This document shows, piece by piece, positions 34,532 to 42,516 of a stretch of 42,810 bases of DNA. The stretch's first letter is position 1. Every line of letters starts with the position of its first letter. The stretch covers positions 1 to 42,810 of the forward strand of contig CAKQXQ010000019.1 in NCBI GenBank assembly GCA_934292805.1, in the 5' to 3' direction. Source of the DNA: an uncultured Roseburia sp. (lineage in GTDB: Bacteria > Bacillota > Clostridia > Lachnospirales > Lachnospiraceae). Under the pieces are notes generated by a model, which saw nothing but the letters and a program-made list of their open reading frames with translations, had not been told where the DNA came from and did not search any database. The translations under genes and the position numbers were made by a program.

Positions 34532-35800
34532 ATGAACTTTGCTTTTTATGACTGTTACGGTTTCCTTATCGAATTACTGCTTGTACAGACTGCTTTTCTC
34601 TGGAAAGCACCGAAAAAAAATCTGTTTCCGTTCCGTCTGGCATGCAGCCTTATCGGCTACCTGCTTTTTGCGCTGGCAATTTATCAGTTTCCTTTTCAGG
34701 GCTGGGCAAACCTGATCCGTTACACGCTGCTTTTTTTATTTACGTTTCTCATTATATATTTTTGTTTTTCTTTTTCATGGAAAGAAATTGTATTTTACGA
34801 AGTGGCAGCTTACGGTGTACAGCATCTCACATATAATTTATGTATGATGTTACACCCGATTATACTCCGTGATTCTGATTATGCATCACTTCCTCATTTT
34901 TTACTTTTTTTCTTCATCTCTGTAATGTTATGCACTTTTCTCTCGCACATACTTCAAAAAAATAACCGTTATCCACTGACTAACAGTAATCTGATACTGA
35001 GTTCTGCAGTTATATTATCGATTACGATCGTAATTAGTTATATCCCTGTTATGTATCTGGCAGAGGATTCGATTGCCCACCTTATCTGCTATATATATGC
35101 AAGTATCTGTTGTATTCTTGCGCTGTTTCTTCAATTTGGACTTCTCGTGCAGACACGTTGGAAGCAAGATGCCACCTTTGCAGAACAGCTTCTGCAAATG
35201 GAACGTAAACAATATGAACTGACCAAAAACACGATCGACCTGATTAATACGAAAAGCCACGATCTGAAAAAACAGATATCACTGCTCCGCCAGTCACCGG
35301 ATTCCCTGACCACAGAAAAGGCACTGGCTGATATGGAACACGCAGTATCTAATTATGATAATACGGCAAATACCGGAAACAAAACTTTAGACTTGATTCT
35401 CTCACAGAAATTACTTCAGGCTGCCAATCAGAATATTTCCATGACCTATATGGTAAATGGAACAGACTTTGACTTCATGGATACGATCGATCTGTTTTCC
35501 TTATTCGGAAATATATTGGACAATGCCATAGAAAGTGTTCTGCAGATTGAAAATGAGGAGCATCGTGTCATTGACCTTATCAGTAATCATCAGGGACAAT
35601 TCCTGATTTTGCGATGTGATAATTATTTCACCCATAAGCTCTCTTTTTCGAATGGTCTGCCGGTCACTTCGAAATCCAACAAAGATTATCATGGTTTCGG
35701 GCTGAAAAGTATCCAGATGATATTGGAAAAATATAATGGAACACTCTCCATTACAACGGAGGAGGATATCTTCCATCTTTTTATTATGATGCCTTTGTAA
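34532..35800 (+). CDS. GHKL sensor kinase, AgrC-like, module A
   Basis: This is the membrane kinase partner of the LytTR regulator. About six hydrophobic segments fill residues 1-200, with little extracellular sequence. Then come the H-box NTKSHDLKKQISLL (about 245), the N-box LFGNILDNAIESV and the G-box HGFGLKSIQMI of GHKL/HATPase_c_5 kinases. The ATG at 34532 with GGAG upstream is chosen; a longer frame would overlap the regulator by 29 bases. No AgrD-like peptide gene was found nearby, so the signal is unknown; a product of the GH3 enzyme is a speculative possibility. Confidence 0.9.
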   Translation: MNFAFYDCYGFLIELLLVQTAFLWKAPKKNLFPFRLACSLIGYLLFALAIYQFPFQGWANLIRYTLLFLFTFLIIYFCFSFSWKEIVFYEVAAYGVQHLTYNLCMMLHPIILRDSDYASLPHFLLFFFISVMLCTFLSHILQKNNRYPLTNSNLILSSAVILSITIVISYIPVMYLAEDSIAHLICYIYASICCILALFLQFGLLVQTRWKQDATFAEQLLQMERKQYELTKNTIDLINTKSHDLKKQISLLRQSPDSLTTEKALADMEHAVSNYDNTANTGNKTLDLILSQKLLQAANQNISMTYMVNGTDFDFMDTIDLFSLFGNILDNAIESVLQIENEEHRVIDLISNHQGQFLILRCDNYFTHKLSFSNGLPVTSKSNKDYHGFGLKSIQMILEKYNGTLSITTEEDIFHLFIMMPL

Positions 35801-35807
35801 ATATAAA

Positions 35808-35912
35808 GACATACTCTTTCAATCGGAAGATCAGATACAGTGGTATGCTCCACACATGTGTATCTCCATCCAGATTGTCTCCAACATTTTTCAAAGAAGT
35901 CTTGACTGCCAT
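35808..35912 (-). pseudogene. Remnant of a DUF4143 ATPase 3' end
   Basis: About 105 bases match 29116-29219 in the module A ATPase gene with few changes. On the minus strand they encode most of its C-terminal tail (VKTSLKNVGDNLDGDTHVW, then SIPLYLIFR). A one-base insertion then shifts the frame, and the homology stops on both sides. It lies between the module A kinase stop and the module B ATPase stop, without start or signals, so it is a dead fragment of a lost paralogue. Confidence 0.8.
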
Positions 35913-35955
35913 TCCTTGCAAAGGAAGTTCATTTTTATATGCAATTTTCTATTTA

Positions 35956-37173
35956 TCATGTCAGCATCAGATCCCTTTTTCTGAGCAGGAAATCTATGAT
36001 ATTCATATGCACAATCCCATCATGGCTCATATCAAGCTTATCAAGAGACATCACGTATTTTGGAGATGCATCTGTTATTTTACTGTAGGCACCGAATTCT
36101 CTCTGAATAGTCTCTTCACTTGCCAGTAAATACGCAACCTGAATAAAACATTTTTTACCATCTTTTATTGCCACAAAATCAATTTCTCCCTTAAATGTCT
36201 TTCCGGCAAAAACAGTGAATCCCCTCGTCAGCAATTCATTGTATATAATATTTTCTAGAAAAAAGGTATCTTCGAAATGAATCGTATTGGTATTGATCGT
36301 CCGAAATCCAGTATCAACAGCATATTGTTTCTCACGATTGCTGAGTGCCGATTTCCCTACAATATTGTATCTTCCAACACCATGAATTAAATATGCCTTT
36401 TTCATTTTCTCCAGATAATTATAGATCGTTCTTTTCGATATTGTCTTATTGTCTTTTTCAAATGTTTGGATAATATTATCAATTGACAGTTCTTTTCCTG
36501 CATTTGCCAGCAGATATAATGATATATCCATAAAATTTTTCCGGTCAGCACTTTTGCTTTTTCCTACAATATCATGATTTACAATACTCGTATATAAATT
36601 TTTCAGATATCTGTGAATAGATGCTTCATCCTTATAATCAAAACGCAATGGAAATCCGCCCCATTTGAGATAATCAAAAAAGAGGTCCTCACTCCACTGC
36701 ATTCCATTCAACTCATAATATTGTTTCATTTCATAAAATGAAAATGGAAATATTTCGAATTCTACCGTCCGCCCAGTCAAAAGTGTTGCAAGCTCTCCCG
36801 ACAAAAGGGTGGAATTACTTCCTGTCACAAACAGTGAAACATCCAGTGACGCCCTAAACGACGCCAGAGCCTTCTCAAATTCTTTTACATGCTGCACTTC
36901 ATCTAAAAAAATGTAGTATTTTCCATTCTCACAAACCCTGCTTTTTATTTCCTTGTGCAGATCCGACGCATTCTCAATATAATCGTAATCCATGTCTTCC
37001 AGATTTAAATATATAATATGATCTCCATGTACGCCGCGCTCTGCCAGCTCATCTTTGATTGTTTCCAGCAAAATCGATTTCCCGGATCTTCTCACCCCGG
37101 TAATCACTTTGATAATATCCAAATCATAATATGGGCGTATCTGTTCAAGGTATACTTCTCTTTTTAAACGCAT
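35956..37173 (-). CDS. DUF4143 AAA-type ATPase, module B
   Basis: This is a 405-residue ATPase of the same broad family as the module A ATPase but clearly diverged. Walker A is GVRRSGKSI (about residue 26) and Walker B is YYIFLDEVQ (about 87). The middle part has a winged-helix-like SKRTIYNYLEKMKKAYLI (about 255-275). The nuclease-like C-terminal core reads GEIDFVAIKDGKKCFIQVAY, where the usual E-x-K is replaced by Q-V-A, so catalysis is doubtful. The start at 37173 has GGAGG eight bases upstream. Its promoter contains two palindromes and a half site. Confidence 0.85.
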   Translation of the reverse strand: MRLKREVYLEQIRPYYDLDIIKVITGVRRSGKSILLETIKDELAERGVHGDHIIYLNLEDMDYDYIENASDLHKEIKSRVCENGKYYIFLDEVQHVKEFEKALASFRASLDVSLFVTGSNSTLLSGELATLLTGRTVEFEIFPFSFYEMKQYYELNGMQWSEDLFFDYLKWGGFPLRFDYKDEASIHRYLKNLYTSIVNHDIVGKSKSADRKNFMDISLYLLANAGKELSIDNIIQTFEKDNKTISKRTIYNYLEKMKKAYLIHGVGRYNIVGKSALSNREKQYAVDTGFRTINTNTIHFEDTFFLENIIYNELLTRGFTVFAGKTFKGEIDFVAIKDGKKCFIQVAYLLASEETIQREFGAYSKITDASPKYVMSLDKLDMSHDGIVHMNIIDFLLRKRDLMLT

Positions 37174-37190
37174 ATTGTGTACCTCCATAC

Positions 37191-37280
37191 TGCACATATT
37201 ATCATTTTAATTTATTATGTGCAAGATTATCTTGCACGTTTTAATAAATTTTCGTAATATTGTGCAATATTATTCTGCAC
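37191..37280 (-). promoter_or_regulatory. Promoter with two palindromic operators, module B ATPase
   Basis: TTGCAC (37219-37224) and TAATAT (37196-37201) are 17 bases apart on the minus strand. GTGCAAGATTATCTTGCAC (37219-37237, 9-bp arms) overlaps the -35. A second copy, GTGCAATATTATTCTGCAC, is at 37262-37280, exactly 43 bases further. A half site GTGCA lies at 37191-37195 on the minus strand near the start of transcription. Confidence 0.7.
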
Positions 37281-37339
37281 ATTTTGTTTGACTTGAATTT
37301 ATACAAGCAAAACTTTTCCATTTTATTATTATAAATCAT

Positions 37340-37373
37340 AAAAAATGGAAAGTGAGCATTGCCCACTTTCCAT
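37340..37373 (-). terminator. Terminator of the module B GH3 gene
   Basis: Read leftward, ATGGAAAGTG, an 8-10-base loop, CACTTTCCAT and six T's; a perfect 10-bp stem. Confidence 0.9.
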
Positions 37374-37400
37374 CTATTACACATTGTACAGACTATATTT

Positions 37401-37427
37401 TTACCAACCCATCTCATGTGTCACATA
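37401..37427 (-). pseudogene. Last codons of a DUF4143 ATPase next to the GH3 stop
   Basis: 27 bases match the end of the module A ATPase gene (29095-29121) at 24 positions and would encode YVTHEMGW plus a stop, against YVTQEMGW there. It starts immediately after, and in frame with, the stop codon of the module B GH3 gene. It is a second remnant of an extra ATPase copy. Confidence 0.65.
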
Positions 37428-40250
37428 CTATTCAATACTTTCAATTGCTTTTCTCTTTTTATAAAACATTACCAACACTGCCATTGCAAGCATAAATACA
37501 TCTAATGCCATGATCAGGAATGTCCATGTTGGGAACGGTTCGCTGGAAATTTCCTGTGCATTGCTGTTTGCCACTGTATACAGAATATTATGAGTAGCTG
37601 TTCTCAATGCCTGACGTCCAGCAGCTGTACCAGTTGACAATTCAGACGGGGTAAGATTTCCCAATGTTGTAAGGCTCAGGTCTGTACCACTTCTGATCGC
37701 ACGATCTGCATCTTTGCTGTTAGATGTTACAAAGTCTGTGATCACCATACCATGGAAGCCCCATTCATCTCTGAGAACTGTATTCATTAATTCTTCGCGT
37801 TCTCCTGCCCAGGTTCCCCCAATGAAACTATCAGATGCCATTGCTGCGGTAACACCGCCCTCTTTTACGCAGATTTCAAAAGGTTTGAAATAAATTTCTC
37901 TCATTGCCTGCTCATTACACCAGATACTGATATCCAGACGTTCTGTTTCCTGCTCGTCTAATGCAAAATGCTTCATGTAGCAATAAATTCCCGCTTCATT
38001 TGCTCCTCTTACGAAAGCTGCAGCTGTTTTTCCTGCAAGTACTCCATCTTCAGAATAATATTCATAATTTCTTCCACAAAACGGAGAACGATGTGTATTC
38101 ATTGCAGGTCCATATAATCCGGCAATACCATATTCTGCAGATTCAGAACCAAGAGCCTGTCCCATTTCTTCTGCCAGCTGCTTATTAAAGGTAGAAGCAA
38201 CCACTACTTCTGATGGGAAAACGACACCTTTTACATCACCTGAAATCAGACTGTTGATTCCCTGTGGTCCATCCTGATCGGATGTTGCATTTTTCCCAAT
38301 ACTGTCAATTGCTGCTGTTGCGTATCCACCGGTTGCGATCAGATTTACCATCTCATCCACACTGATCTGCTCTAACAGCTGATCCCATGTTGGATCATCA
38401 TAATCAAGTCCTTTTACATTCTCTATGGTAAGTCCATTATCTTTTACAACAATGTCCTCAGCCTCTTCGTTCTGCTGTTCTTCTGTCAGTCCCTGATTTT
38501 CGATTTCATTGATGATTTCTTCTGATGCATCTTTATTTGCAGGGCGTGATGTTGGAAGTGTCCCCTCCCAGTCTGCTCTTGAAACATAGGTAACATCATT
38601 TCCTTCGGATACATCATCGAACTGGTTTACAGCTGCAACATTATCTGTAGAACGTGCGCCCGCATTCGCATCATTGTATACAATATCCGATGCCACTGTA
38701 ACAGTACGGCTGTCAATAAGATCATGTGCATTGTTCATTAACTTAATTTCATAATCACCATGCTCTAATACATAGCATCCATTATTCTGATAATCATAGG
38801 AAGCCATATCTTCATAATTAAAAGAAATTGTTACCGTCTGGGATTCTCCCGGCTCAAGAACTTCTGTTTTCTCATAATCAGCCAGATTTACAAATGCTTT
38901 CTCAATTCCTCCCACGTAATATGGTGGTGTGTAGTATAACTGAACGACATCTTTTCCGGCAACATCTCCGGTATTTGTCACTGTCACATCTACGGTAACA
39001 GTATTTCCATCATCTTCAAAATCAGAGATTTCCTGTGTGAAGCTTGTATAAGAAAGTCCATATCCAAACGGATACTGAACTGCCTGCTCATAAGCAGCCT
39101 CATCGCATTCGTTTGTCTCATTATCGATCCATCTTGTCTCATAATAGCGATAGCCTACATAGATTCCTTCTGCATAATCCACATAAGCATAATGCTCTCC
39201 ATTAAATACGGACGGATTATCAAAAATCAATTTATATTTATTGTTTGTATTTTCATATAAGAACTGTCCAAAATTATAGTAAGATGGATTACTTGTCAGA
39301 TCATATGCATAAGTATCTGCAAGCCGTCCGGACGGATTGATTTCTCCTGCCAGAATCTCTCCAAGACTGTCACAGCCTTCACAACCTGGTCCTCCAATCC
39401 ATAAAGCTCCGTCAATTGCTTCATCTTCTAAGAATCCCAATTCCATTGCATTGCTTGAATTAATAACAACTATGATATTTTCAAAATTTTCTTCTACCAT
39501 AGCGATCATATCACGCTCGTTTTTATTCAGCTCAAGGTAATGCTCACCTGCAGCTCCACCCTGATATGCAGCTGTATCCTGTGGCAAGTCTCCACCTTCA
39601 CCACCGTTTCTTGTCAATACAACAATTGCTGTATCAGAATAATCTTTTGCCTGATCGATCATTTCCTCTGTGTAAGTATCGATGGATGGTTCATAAGAAT
39701 TATAATCACCACCTACCATTGCCATCACATTTGTTTTCTGTTTTTCTGTGTATGCATCATTATAAAAAGCTTTCAGGTCTTCATTCACAGAAATTCCGGC
39801 ATTTTCAAGGCCTTCATAGAATCCTACGTTATACTCGTTGCTTCCCGAGCCGGAACCAGTTCCTCCAAAGTTAATGTCTATGGAACTGTAGCCAAACACA
39901 TTTACCTGTTTATTGGCAAGCGGAAGTACATTATTCTCATTCTTAAGTAATACAAAGCCCTCATCTGCGAGACTCTTTGCTGTTTCTGTACTTTCATTTC
40001 TTACTTTCTGAATATCGGAATCATTCAGATCAATTGTTGTAAAATACATGGTGATCACATTTGTAAAACGTAGTGCTACAAAATTCGCCACACATGTTAC
40101 AACTAAAAGCAGACTTAAAACAATTCGTCCTGCTTTTCTTGGTTTACTGTTTGTTGCGATTGCTTTTCTCTTTACCATACATAAAGCAAAAAACGCAACT
40201 GTCAGACATACCATAACAATAGCTGTCACTAAAACAATATTTTCTGCCAT
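37428..40250 (-). CDS. Membrane-anchored GH3 glycosidase with permuted domains, module B
   Basis: This is a 940-residue paralogue of the module A GH3. It has two N-terminal membrane helices (about 4-24 and 42-64) and one C-terminal helix (about 905-930) before KKRKAIESIE. The domains are again reversed: sandwich domain first (GGEGGDLP near residue 217), QYPFGYGLSY, an Fn3-like domain near 405-500, an acidic spacer near 575-605, then the TIM barrel (from about 612: HRSPFCGRNYEYYSED, YMKHFALDE, nucleophile Asp near 839 in VITDF and a normal GTD). Key residues look intact. AGGAGA precedes the ATG. It has its own promoter region with 21-bp spaced repeats. Confidence 0.88.
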   Translation of the reverse strand: MAENIVLVTAIVMVCLTVAFFALCMVKRKAIATNSKPRKAGRIVLSLLLVVTCVANFVALRFTNVITMYFTTIDLNDSDIQKVRNESTETAKSLADEGFVLLKNENNVLPLANKQVNVFGYSSIDINFGGTGSGSGSNEYNVGFYEGLENAGISVNEDLKAFYNDAYTEKQKTNVMAMVGGDYNSYEPSIDTYTEEMIDQAKDYSDTAIVVLTRNGGEGGDLPQDTAAYQGGAAGEHYLELNKNERDMIAMVEENFENIIVVINSSNAMELGFLEDEAIDGALWIGGPGCEGCDSLGEILAGEINPSGRLADTYAYDLTSNPSYYNFGQFLYENTNNKYKLIFDNPSVFNGEHYAYVDYAEGIYVGYRYYETRWIDNETNECDEAAYEQAVQYPFGYGLSYTSFTQEISDFEDDGNTVTVDVTVTNTGDVAGKDVVQLYYTPPYYVGGIEKAFVNLADYEKTEVLEPGESQTVTISFNYEDMASYDYQNNGCYVLEHGDYEIKLMNNAHDLIDSRTVTVASDIVYNDANAGARSTDNVAAVNQFDDVSEGNDVTYVSRADWEGTLPTSRPANKDASEEIINEIENQGLTEEQQNEEAEDIVVKDNGLTIENVKGLDYDDPTWDQLLEQISVDEMVNLIATGGYATAAIDSIGKNATSDQDGPQGINSLISGDVKGVVFPSEVVVASTFNKQLAEEMGQALGSESAEYGIAGLYGPAMNTHRSPFCGRNYEYYSEDGVLAGKTAAAFVRGANEAGIYCYMKHFALDEQETERLDISIWCNEQAMREIYFKPFEICVKEGGVTAAMASDSFIGGTWAGEREELMNTVLRDEWGFHGMVITDFVTSNSKDADRAIRSGTDLSLTTLGNLTPSELSTGTAAGRQALRTATHNILYTVANSNAQEISSEPFPTWTFLIMALDVFMLAMAVLVMFYKKRKAIESIE

Positions 40251-40292
40251 AGATTTGCTCTCCTTTTCTCCTCTTTTTTCTGGCTTGTTACA

Positions 40293-40362
40293 ATCATATA
40301 CATATCACTTTCCAATAAAAAAAACCGTCTCTTACACGAAAACGGCTTTTTCTTACATGAAA
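40293..40362 (-). promoter_or_regulatory. Promoter of module B GH3 with 21-bp spaced direct repeats
   Basis: On the minus strand TTTCATGTAAGA (40351-40362) and TTTCGTGTAAGA (40330-40341) differ at one base and start exactly 21 bases apart. They lie 8 bases upstream of a weak -35 position (40316-40321) and a TATGAT -10 (40293-40298). This is LytTR-type geometry; the regulator at 41693 is the likely binder. Confidence 0.6.
40317..40345 (-). terminator. Terminator of the module B two-component operon
   Basis: Read leftward, CCGT, a 13-base loop and ACGG followed by eight T's, with A/T pairs extending the stem. It overlaps one of the GH3 direct repeats. Confidence 0.65.
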
Positions 40363-40369
40363 TGAGTAT

Positions 40370-41680
40370 TTATGACTTTTGTATTGGAATCAGAATTTTC
40401 AAAGCAAACCAGTTATCTTCTACTGAAAATAAGGTATTTCCATTATATTTTTGTACGGTACGAATGATGCTCTTGGTTCCATATCCATGATTTCTTTTAT
40501 TCTTTTTTGTCTGAGGTACACCCTGTTCAAGTATAACCTCCCCTTCACAGGTATTTTCAATCTGTATACACACAAATTTTCTGACCATTTTTACTTCCAG
40601 ATGGATCAGCCTCTTTTGTACATCCTCACTTGCAACAACACTCTCTATCGCATTATCCAATGCATTTCCAAAAATGGTACAGATATCCGCAACATGCATA
40701 AAATCTAATAACTGCCCATCCACTACAGCAGTGATCACAATCTGCTTTTTTCTGCATATTGACTGCCTGCTGTCTAACAACGCATCCAGCACTTGATTTC
40801 CCGTATCAAATTGCGGACTGTAGGCTTCCAATTCTGATTCTATATTATTAATCAGTACTGATTGTTTATCGCTGATCGTCTGATTCTTCAAATCTTCCAA
40901 TTGATGTTTCAGGTCATGATATTTCATATTGACTAATTCGATACTGTCCTGATAATTACGATATTTCATATACTGCTCTCTGAGCGTGCTGTCCATCACT
41001 GCCATATCCACTTTCATTTCAATTTCGGAAATCCTGCTCTGTAAAGCAAATAAAATAATAATCCCCATCAGATCAAAAATGGTTCTTATGTTGAACATAT
41101 CAAAAATACCACTTCCAGAAAATGGTGTATTCGCCGTAAAAAAGCTAATATTGCTCAATATAAATGTAATCATCACAACGCAGGCAGCTATCACTACTTC
41201 CTGCCGGGAAATTTCCCTTGATATGGAATCGTTTGTCCACTTTCTCTCAATCAGATAGATAACTACTGCAGCCAGAACATATATTACAATGGCTGTCAGT
41301 ATATCCATTACTGTTAATTCCGATTTTCCCCAATTGTAAAAAGAAATCAACTGCCACTCAAAAGATGCTATAAACTCAGCAATCATAAATGCTTTCAAAG
41401 CATAATAGCACAACACTGTTTTCTTTTCATCAAGCACAAAATATAATAATAAATACATGAATACTATTCTTAACATAATGTAAATTGGCCACATCCAAAC
41501 AGGGAACAATTTTCTCGCACATCCATACAAAAGAATACTTGCTGTAGCAATGCATACTACGGTTATAATTTTATTCTGTGATATTTTTTTCTTTAACAAA
41601 ACAACATAAATTAAGCAAGCTATTACCTCTGCTATCCCTGTAAATAATACAGGAATATTGACTCCCTCATTTCCTATCAT
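40370..41680 (-). CDS. GHKL sensor kinase, AgrC-like, module B
   Basis: This is a 436-residue membrane kinase with six or seven hydrophobic segments in the first 215 residues. A cytoplasmic coil follows, then H-box NMKYHDLKHQLEDL (about 255), N-box IFGNALDNAIESV and G-box HGYGTKSIIRTVQ. AGGGG precedes the ATG and the response-regulator gene ends 12 bases upstream, so they form an operon that stops at the terminator 40317-40345. The signal is unknown; no peptide precursor gene is seen. Confidence 0.9.
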   Translation of the reverse strand: MIGNEGVNIPVLFTGIAEVIACLIYVVLLKKKISQNKIITVVCIATASILLYGCARKLFPVWMWPIYIMLRIVFMYLLLYFVLDEKKTVLCYYALKAFMIAEFIASFEWQLISFYNWGKSELTVMDILTAIVIYVLAAVVIYLIERKWTNDSISREISRQEVVIAACVVMITFILSNISFFTANTPFSGSGIFDMFNIRTIFDLMGIIILFALQSRISEIEMKVDMAVMDSTLREQYMKYRNYQDSIELVNMKYHDLKHQLEDLKNQTISDKQSVLINNIESELEAYSPQFDTGNQVLDALLDSRQSICRKKQIVITAVVDGQLLDFMHVADICTIFGNALDNAIESVVASEDVQKRLIHLEVKMVRKFVCIQIENTCEGEVILEQGVPQTKKNKRNHGYGTKSIIRTVQKYNGNTLFSVEDNWFALKILIPIQKS

Positions 41681-41692
41681 ATCTGCCCCTTT

Positions 41693-42400
41693 TTAATGAC
41701 TATTTATATATGCATTCAGTTTTTCCATAAATTCTTTCTTTTTCGCACGACTGATTGGAAGTTTTTCGTTTTCTATGATGCAGTCGCTCTCGTTCATGCC
41801 TTCGACATACCGTAAATTCACGATTAACCCTTTATTAATTCTATAATACATTTCCCCTGGTAATTCTGCCTCTATATCTTTAATCCGCATATAGGTCTTA
41901 AATTGTCCCTTTTGCGTGTAAAAAGTCAGATAATGTGCCTGGCTTTCAATATAACAAATTTCCGTCAATGCAAGTTTTTGAATTCCTCCCTGCACATTAA
42001 TATTAATGTATTTTCTTGTTTCACGATCTGTAACTTTTACCAGTGCACGATCTAAACTCTTTTCTAATGCATAATATGTAATTGGTTTTAGAATATAATC
42101 AAAGGCTGCAACCTTATACCCCTTTATCGCATAGTTAATCATATTCGTTATAAAAATAATGATAACTTCCTCATCCTGCTTTCTGATTGTTTCGGCTGCT
42201 GTCATTCCATCCATAAACTGCATCATAATATCCATCAGAATAATATCATATTCACATTTATAGCTCTCTATAATCTCGTCTCCATCTTCAAAAAATACGG
42301 TATGAATCTCTAAAAAATGTTCTTTCGCATACTGATTCAGATAACTTTCCAATAAATCTCTGTAGGATTTTTCATCTTCAACAACTGCAATTTGAAGCAT
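41693..42400 (-). CDS. LytTR-family response regulator, module B
   Basis: This is a 235-residue regulator paralogous to the module A one. The receiver has VVEDEKS and phosphoacceptor Asp in DIILMDIMMQFMDG, plus ILKPITY. The LytTR domain begins near residue 135 (ICYIESQAHYLTFYT, YYRINKGLIVNLRYV, LPISRAKKKEF). GGAGG five bases before the ATG supports the start. It probably controls the GH3 gene downstream through the repeats at 40330-40362. Confidence 0.92.
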   Translation of the reverse strand: MLQIAVVEDEKSYRDLLESYLNQYAKEHFLEIHTVFFEDGDEIIESYKCEYDIILMDIMMQFMDGMTAAETIRKQDEEVIIIFITNMINYAIKGYKVAAFDYILKPITYYALEKSLDRALVKVTDRETRKYININVQGGIQKLALTEICYIESQAHYLTFYTQKGQFKTYMRIKDIEAELPGEMYYRINKGLIVNLRYVEGMNESDCIIENEKLPISRAKKKEFMEKLNAYINSH

Positions 42401-42441
42401 GTTAACCTCCGCTGTCTATGGTTTTTTTATTGCTATTTACT

Positions 42442-42485
42442 ATTATACAATTAAAAAAATGCCCCGGCAATCACTGTCAGGACAT
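42442..42485 (-). promoter_or_regulatory. Promoter of module B regulator overlapping a terminator
   Basis: TTGCCG (42465-42470) and TATAAT (42442-42447) are 17 bases apart on the minus strand. The -35 lies inside the terminator hairpin at 42453-42485, which ends the hydrolase gene upstream. Confidence 0.55.
42453..42485 (-). terminator. Terminator of the isochorismatase-family gene
   Basis: Read leftward, ATGTCCTG pairs with CGGGGCAT (two G-U pairs) and is followed by seven T's. Confidence 0.75.
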
Positions 42486-42516
42486 TTTCCATATTGACTT
42501 TCTTATATTTTATTTC

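Noticed and set aside
33811..35812. AgrD-like signalling peptide gene beside the AgrC-like kinases
   Set aside because: I looked for a short frame with a ribosome binding site around both two-component pairs and for an AgrB-like protease, and saw neither.
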